Source: Pseudomonadota bacterium
GTDB lineage: Bacteria; Pseudomonadota; Gammaproteobacteria; Burkholderiales; Burkholderiaceae_C
NCBI GenBank assembly: GCA_029779845.1
Contig: JAKOZT010000125.1
Coordinates: 53,371 to 117,370, forward strand
DNA: 64,000 nt
Direction of reading: 5' to 3'
Made by a program: the position numbers and the translations under genes
Shown: piece after piece, positions 59,339-64,000 of the stretch
How positions within the stretch are numbered: the stretch's first letter is position 1
Layout of the letters: each line of letters starts with the position of its first letter
The notes under the pieces: model-generated
Told to the model about the DNA's origin: nothing
Databases searched by the model: none
Seen by the model: only the letters and a program-made list of their open reading frames with translations

Positions 59339-60010
59339 TGTGAACCCGTCAAGAGTGGCACTGCCAGCCGGCCAGGGCGCGTGTTCGCTGGGCGGAGTTT
59401 CGGTAAGTCCAGCCGTAGGCCCACTCGCGCAACGCCGACTGGATGAAGCGCTCGGCTTTGCCGCTGGTCTGCGGCCGGTAGGCGCGAGCGAACCACCGAG
59501 TCGCGCCGGTTGCCCGTGACGCGATGGCTGGGCCTCTCGATGCGCCCGAGCTTCCTGGTGTCGATGTGCAGCAGATCGCGGGGCCGTTCGTTCTCGTAGC
59601 GCACCCCCGGCTCGCGCCAGCACTCGGCTGAAGGTGCTCTCCGAGACACCCACGCCGCGAGCGATGTGGGCCTGCGTTGTGCGGCGCTCGCGCAACTCGA
59701 CGATCGGCAATGCCGTGGCCGGCTCGATGGCTCGTGGCAAGCGTGTCGGTCGCGACGACGCATCGACCAGGGCCGCCGCCGGCGAGGCGGCGCCCGAGCC
59801 ACTTGCGGGCCGTCGCCGGCGTGACGCCATGCGCCGATGCTGTCTCGCCGGCCGACCAGTTCAGCTCGATCATCTGCCGGACCATCCTCAGGCGACGCGC
59901 GTACGTCAATCGGGCATGCCTGTGGCTGTTCATCCGGTTGGCTTCCTTGAGGATTGGGTGTTTGGCGGCTCCCAGTCTCTCAAACCCAATCCGGATGAAC
60001 ACCGGATACA
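59339..60010 (-). mobile_element. Degenerate IS481-family insertion sequence
   Basis: About 670 bp with ends beginning TGT on both sides (TGTGAACCCG at 59339; TGTATCCGGTG reading inward from 60010) and a broken IS481-type transposase between. Full elements are roughly 1 kb, so several hundred bases are missing. No clear target-site duplication flanks it. It separates the lower-GC region from the TonB receptor. Confidence 0.7.
59349..59933 (-). pseudogene. IS481 transposase remnant, frameshifted and internally deleted
   Basis: Transposase homology is scattered over three frames of the minus strand. The N-terminal HTH (RRLRMVRQMIELNWSAGETA followed by SAHGVTPATARKWLG) starts at ATG 59933. A second HTH block (IVELRERRTTQAHIARGVGV) and the block DLLHIDTRKLGRIERPSHR lie in other frames. 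After GNRRDS the text jumps to RAYRPQTSGKAERFIQSALR and WAYGWTYRNSAQR. The deletion removes most of the DDE catalytic core, so this copy cannot transpose. Confidence 0.82.
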
Positions 60011-60029
60011 ACCTATTGAAGCTTCACAC

Positions 60030-62432
60030 TTAGAACTGGACCTTCAGCGCCAGCGAGGCGTTGCGCGCCTCGCCGATGTTGCCGGCCGACCAGCCGCCGC
60101 CCGCCCAGTACTTGCGGTTGAACAGGTTGTTGACGTTGCCGATCAGCGTGAGGTCGCGGCCCTGCGCGCGGAAGTCGTAGCTGAAGCCGGCGTTGGCCAG
60201 CGTGTAGGCGGGCACCTTCAGCGTGTTGGCGTCGTTGGCCCAGACGTCGCCGTAGTAGCGCACGTTGCCGTGCAGCTTCAGCCCCGGCAGCTCGGGCACG
60301 AGGTACCGCGCGTTGGCCACCACCTGCCAGCGCGCCGCGTTGGCGGGCGTGTTGCCCTGCAGCGCGGCGTTTTCCGCCGACACCTTGTCGATGGTCCCGT
60401 CGAGATAGACGGCGCCCAGGCCGAGGTTCAGCGCGCGCGTGGCCTGCCAGGCGCCGGAGAGTTCGACGCCCTGGTAGTTCGTCCGGCCGTCCTGCGTCAG
60501 CCAGCGCAGGTCGCCGCTGACCCGCTCGCTCTGGTTGGCACGCTGCACGCGGAACAGCGCCGCGCTGTAGTCGATGCCGCCCGACTCGTGCTTCACGCCC
60601 ACTTCGACCTGCTTCGAGGTGGTGGCGCCGAGCACTTCGCCGCGGTTCTCGTAGAGCTCGCCGATGCGCGTGCCCGGCTCGAGCGCCTGCACGAAGCTGC
60701 CGTACACGCGCGTGGCCGCATCGGGCTTCCAGATCAGCGCCAGCGTCGGGGTCGTCTTGCGGTTGCCGAAGCCGGAGTCGACGCTCGGGTCGCCGTCCAG
60801 ATCCTTGCTGCGGTAGTCGGTGTAGCGCAGCCCGATGATCGCTTCCCAGTGCTCGTGCAGCTTGAGCGTGTCGCTGAGGAAGACGTACTGCTGGCGCGTG
60901 TCGCCGCTCAGCGGCGCGAGCGAGAAGTCCAGCGGCTGGGTGAAGCGGTGGGTCTGCTCCTGGTAGAGGTTGCCGCTGAAGTCGCTGCCCCAATACCAGA
61001 CGTTGCCCCAGCGGTCCTTGCTGCGCTGCAGGCCGAAGCCGGCGACGATTTCGTGCTGCACCGCGCCGGTGGCCACGCTGCCTTGCAGCAGCGCCTGGGT
61101 GTAGAGGTTGTCGAGCCGGCCGGCGAAGTTGTAGGTGCTGCCGTCGTAGTTGCCGTCGAGGTCGACGATGTTGGCGAAGGCCTTGTTCGAGCGGTGGTCC
61201 TTGCGCGAGTAGCCGAGCTGGGCCTTCAGGCTCCACTGCTCGTCGAACTGCCATTGCAGCTCGGTGGAGGCCAGCTGCATCTTGGTGTGGTACCAGGCGT
61301 TGTCGATGTGGAAGTTGCCGTAGTCGTAGCTCGGGCGCGGCAGCCTGCCGCCGCTGCCTTCGACGTCGTACCCGTCGAAATAGAACAGCATCGGCTCGCG
61401 CTTGAGCTTGCTGTCCTCGTAGGCCAGCGTGGCCTGCCATTTCACCGTGCTGCCCAGGCGCTGGTCGAAGGCCAGAGAGGCCACGGTGCGATCGGGCTTG
61501 CTGTCGTTGTAGGCAGTGCCCCGCTCGACCGCCAGGTTGGCGCGCAGCGCCGTGTCGGCGCCGAGGTGGTGGCTGGTGTCCACGTGCGCCGCCAGCACGC
61601 TCGGGTTGCGCCAGGTCAGCTCGAGCGAGGTGGCATCGGTGGTCTTGGGCCGCTTCAGCTCGTAGCTGATCGCGCCGCCCGGCTCGCCGAAGCCGTACAT
61701 GAAGCCGGTCAGGCCCTTCAGCACGGTCACGCTCTCGGTGATCTCGGTGGGGAAGTCGCCGCCCCAGTAGAGCAGCATCGGCACGCCGTCGACGAACATG
61801 TTGCGCACGCCCATGCCGCGGATCTGCGTGCCCCACCAGTCGGTGGTGAACGAGGAGCTGGGCGTGAACACCGCCGGGTCGTTGACGAAGATCTGCCCGA
61901 TCGAGCGCGCGCCGCGCTCGCTGATCTCCTTGCTGTCGACGACGGTGACCGAGAACGGCGTATCCAGCACCGACTTGTCGCCCAGCGCGCCGCTGGTCGA
62001 ATTCTTCGCCAGGTAGCTCAGCGCCGAGCCTTCCGAGCCGGCGCGTGCGGTCACGCGCACCGCCGGCAGCACGGCGTCGACGCCGGCGGCGGCGGCCGTC
62101 TGCTTGACGATCACCGCGCTGCCGTCCACGTCGGCGGCCAGACCCTGGCCGGCGAGCAGCCGGTCGAGCGCCTGGCGGACGGTGAGCTGCCCCGCCATCG
62201 CCGGGGCGTTCTTGCCGGCCACCAGCGCGGCCGGAACGCTGATCTGCAGGTTGGCCTGGCGCGCCAGCTCGTCGAGCGCCTGCGCGAGCGGCTGGGCCGG
62301 GATGTCGATCGGCACGGCGGCCGGCGCGGCGCTCGCCTGCGCGTACGCCGAGGGCGCGAGGCCGGCGCCCAGCGCCAGCGCGATCGCGGCGGCCACGGCC
62401 AGGGGGAGGGGCTTGAATCGGTGGGAAGTCAT
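60030..62432 (-). CDS. TonB-dependent siderophore receptor with STN domain (FecA/FoxA type)
   Basis: An 800-residue outer-membrane receptor: signal peptide to about AYAQAS, an STN (secretin/TonB N-terminal) signalling domain at about 40-115 (IDIPAQPLAQALDELARQAN, LTVRQALDRLLAGQGL), plug domain (DTPFSVTVVDSKEISERGAR, VLKGLTGFMYGFGEPGG) and a beta barrel ending in a Phe-terminal strand (NASLALKVQF). STN domains signal to a FecR-type anti-sigma factor, yet no FecI/FecR genes are in the window. An upstream Fur box indicates iron repression. Confidence 0.93.
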   Translation of the reverse strand: MTSHRFKPLPLAVAAAIALALGAGLAPSAYAQASAAPAAVPIDIPAQPLAQALDELARQANLQISVPAALVAGKNAPAMAGQLTVRQALDRLLAGQGLAADVDGSAVIVKQTAAAAGVDAVLPAVRVTARAGSEGSALSYLAKNSTSGALGDKSVLDTPFSVTVVDSKEISERGARSIGQIFVNDPAVFTPSSSFTTDWWGTQIRGMGVRNMFVDGVPMLLYWGGDFPTEITESVTVLKGLTGFMYGFGEPGGAISYELKRPKTTDATSLELTWRNPSVLAAHVDTSHHLGADTALRANLAVERGTAYNDSKPDRTVASLAFDQRLGSTVKWQATLAYEDSKLKREPMLFYFDGYDVEGSGGRLPRPSYDYGNFHIDNAWYHTKMQLASTELQWQFDEQWSLKAQLGYSRKDHRSNKAFANIVDLDGNYDGSTYNFAGRLDNLYTQALLQGSVATGAVQHEIVAGFGLQRSKDRWGNVWYWGSDFSGNLYQEQTHRFTQPLDFSLAPLSGDTRQQYVFLSDTLKLHEHWEAIIGLRYTDYRSKDLDGDPSVDSGFGNRKTTPTLALIWKPDAATRVYGSFVQALEPGTRIGELYENRGEVLGATTSKQVEVGVKHESGGIDYSAALFRVQRANQSERVSGDLRWLTQDGRTNYQGVELSGAWQATRALNLGLGAVYLDGTIDKVSAENAALQGNTPANAARWQVVANARYLVPELPGLKLHGNVRYYGDVWANDANTLKVPAYTLANAGFSYDFRAQGRDLTLIGNVNNLFNRKYWAGGGWSAGNIGEARNASLALKVQF

Positions 62433-62469
62433 CGCTGCGAAGTCCTCGGGTTCCGGTGCGGTTTATATA

Positions 62470-62488
62470 AATGAGAATCCTTACCATT
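62470..62488 (-). promoter_or_regulatory. Fur box of the STN-containing receptor
   Basis: AATGAGAATCCTTACCATT on the plus strand is a close match to the 19-bp Fur consensus, about 38 bp upstream of the receptor start, with an adjacent TATATA (62464-62469) that can serve as the -10 element. Confidence 0.75.
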
Positions 62489-62580
62489 ATCGCTTGCGGC
62501 GCGGTGCCGCCGTAGCTGCGCAAGTCCCGCGCCGCCGCGGCCGAAACCGGGCGACCCTTTCGGCTTCCTCCGCTCCCGCC

Positions 62581-63726
62581 ATGCTCACATCGCTCCGCCT
62601 GGGCGAACGCCTCGCGCTCGCCTTCGGCATCGTCAGCGCGCTGATGGGCGCGACGCTCGCCTTCACCTTCACCTAAACCTTCCGCGCCCAGGCGCGCATC
62701 GACGAGATGGTCGTCGAGCAGGCCGAGCGCCTGGCGCTGGCGCGCGAGTGGAAGGAGAACATCGCCGTCAACTCGCAGCGCGCGCTCGCGATGGGCCTGT
62801 CGAGCGACGCCTCGCTGGGCGGGCATTTCGCCGAGAAGATCAAGGCCGTGACCGAGCGCACCACGGCGATCCAGAAGCGCTACGCCGAGATCGAGACCAC
62901 GCCCGAGGGCCGCGCCGGCCAGGACGAGCTGGCCGACGTGCGCAAGCGCTACCTCGTGCAGCGCGAAGCGCTGTTCGAGGCGCGCGGCGACGCGGCGCGC
63001 ACGGCCGCCGAGGGCGAGGTCTTCAAGCGCCTGTCGGACGAGTACAACGGCGTCGCCGACGAGGTGGTGGGCTGCCAGATCAAGCGCCAGGCGCAGACCG
63101 CCGAGGCGGTGATCGCCAGCATGGCGCGCATCCGCTGGATGGCCGCCGGCGCGACGCTCGCGAGCGTCGTGCTGGCCACGGTGCTGGGCTGGCGCGTGGC
63201 GCGCAGCGTCACGCAGCCGCTGCAGGCCTTGCGCCGCAGCGCGCAGCGCGTGGCCGGCGGCGACCTGACCGAGGAGATGCGCAGCGCGGGCGGCCGCGCC
63301 GAGACCGCGCAGCTCGCCGGCGACATCGCCGCGATGCAGGCGGCGCTGCGCCGCCTGGTGGCGCAGGTGCGCGACTCCACCGATTCGATCGACACCGCCA
63401 GCCGCGAGGTGGCGCGGCGCGGCGGCGGCGGCGTGGTGCAGCAGGTGGTCAGCACGATGGACCAGATCAATGCCGCCTCGCGCAAGATCGCCGAGATCAT
63501 CGGCACCATCGACGGCATCGCGTTCCAGACCAACATCCTGGCGCTGAACGCGGCGGTGGAAGCGGCGCGAGCCGGAGAGCAGGGCAACGGCGCGGTGGCG
63601 CAGATCGAGCAGACCACGCAGCAGAACGCCGCGCTGGTGGAGCAATCAGCGGCCGCGGCGGCGAGCCTGCGCGAGCAGGCGCAGCGGCTGACGGCGGTGG
63701 TGGCGGGGTTCCGGCTGGCGCATTGA
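62581..63726 (+). pseudogene. Methyl-accepting chemotaxis protein, nonsense-interrupted and internally deleted
   Basis: A chemoreceptor frame opens at ATG 62581 (LTSLRLGERLALAFGIV, first membrane helix) but meets an in-frame TAA at 62674-62676; the same frame continues to 63726. Present: the periplasmic four-helix ligand region, a second membrane helix (ATLASVVLATVLGW), HAMP, and part of the signalling hairpin (IAFQTNILALNAAVEAARAG). Two pieces are missing: the first methylation helix and, directly after RAGEQG, the return helix with its CheA/CheW-contacting side. It cannot signal normally. Confidence 0.82.
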
Positions 63727-64000
63727 TTCATACGACGTTGCGATCAATGGCATAAAAGCGCAGCTCGGGGCGGGCGTGTTCTTGTGGGGGATGCGCCGCA
63801 GCGGCGCGGCAGGCACGGCCCCGTGGGGGCTCCTGCGGTGGCGGTCGGCGCGGCGCGCCGACTGCGCTGTGATGCTCGCGCCAGGGGGCTGCCGCCCAAC
63901 TCACTTCGTTCGCTGCGCTCACTGCGTTCAAACAAGCGGCGGCAAGTCAGTTCACGAAGCGCGCTCACGCGCGCCGCCCCCTGACGCTGCGCTTCTCGCC
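63727..64000. repeat. Structured, repeat-rich non-coding tail
   Basis: No gene is supported. The stretch has multiple inverted repeats and a degenerate 9-bp tandem motif at about 63902-63930 (TTCGTTCGC, TGCGCTCAC, TGCGTTCAA), which in the reverse frame would encode Glu-Arg-Ser repeats. Such intergenic repeats are common in Comamonadaceae-like genomes. Confidence 0.45.

Noticed and set aside
59634..62474. 946-codon plus-strand open frame
   Set aside because: It runs antisense to the STN receptor and through the IS remnant; the sequence is low-complexity with no domain.
1..64000. CRISPR arrays, rRNA genes or prophage modules
   Set aside because: No regularly spaced repeats, no rRNA signature sequences and no phage structural genes were found on reading both strands.

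Overview
The window reads as a high-GC, tightly packed chromosome segment of a betaproteobacterium of the order Burkholderiales, in the Rubrivivax/Leptothrix/Ideonella/Comamonadaceae neighbourhood. I infer this from the NtrY/NtrX pair, the many Bug/TctC solute-binding proteins, Burkholderia-type porins, the fdsGBACD formate dehydrogenase with its own ModE/LysR-like regulator, and dense ATGA-overlapped catabolic operons. No 16S gene is present, so genus is not assigned.

Layout: 1-2541 holds an NtrY-like sensor kinase (5' end outside the window) and a short NtrX-like regulator. A tRNA-Phe (2585-2660) is followed by an integrase stub and a HipBA toxin-antitoxin pair, a probable small island scar. 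4826-11750 is a gentisate-type aromatic module: IclR regulator, FAH-family hydrolase, gentisate dioxygenase, Bug protein, FAD aromatic hydroxylase, class III CoA-transferase and a citrate-synthase-like lyase. It lacks a maleylpyruvate isomerase, which suggests a maleylpyruvate-hydrolase/malyl-CoA variant.

11812-38878 looks like one large catabolic region for phenylpropanoid or lignin-derived aromatics: a feruloyl-CoA-synthase-like ligase plus crotonase, LuxR and MarR regulators, a Bug protein, a beta-oxidation-like operon (thiolase, FadB-like, MDR dehydrogenase, PaaG-like isomerase, acyl-CoA ligase, hotdog thioesterase), two tail-to-tail DUF3237 genes, a Liv-type ABC transporter with fused LivM-LivG, SDR and NTF2-like proteins, an operon of beta-hydroxyacid dehydrogenase, ALDH, GMC oxidoreductase and NTF2-like protein, and a porin. 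The same 20-bp dyad (TGTCGT-N8-ACGACA and close variants) occurs in pairs in three separate divergent intergenic regions of this block, with a related single dyad before the LuxR gene. The site nearest each rightward gene lies 91-108 bp upstream of its start codon, which points to one regulator tying these transcription units together.

39305-43039 carries a Fur-controlled TonB receptor and a class 3 aldehyde dehydrogenase. 43068-50288 is the NAD-dependent molybdenum formate dehydrogenase operon and its divergent regulator. 50326-51837 holds two alpha/beta hydrolases. 51874-59337 is visibly less GC-rich (porin, dihydroxyphthalate-decarboxylase-like protein, LysR, orphan Liv-type binding protein, thiol-dioxygenase-like cupin, Rieske oxygenase, TetR) and ends against a decayed IS481-family element, so it is probably a transferred catabolic island. 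60030-62432 is a second TonB receptor, with an STN domain and a Fur box, followed by a degenerate chemoreceptor gene and a repeat-rich tail.
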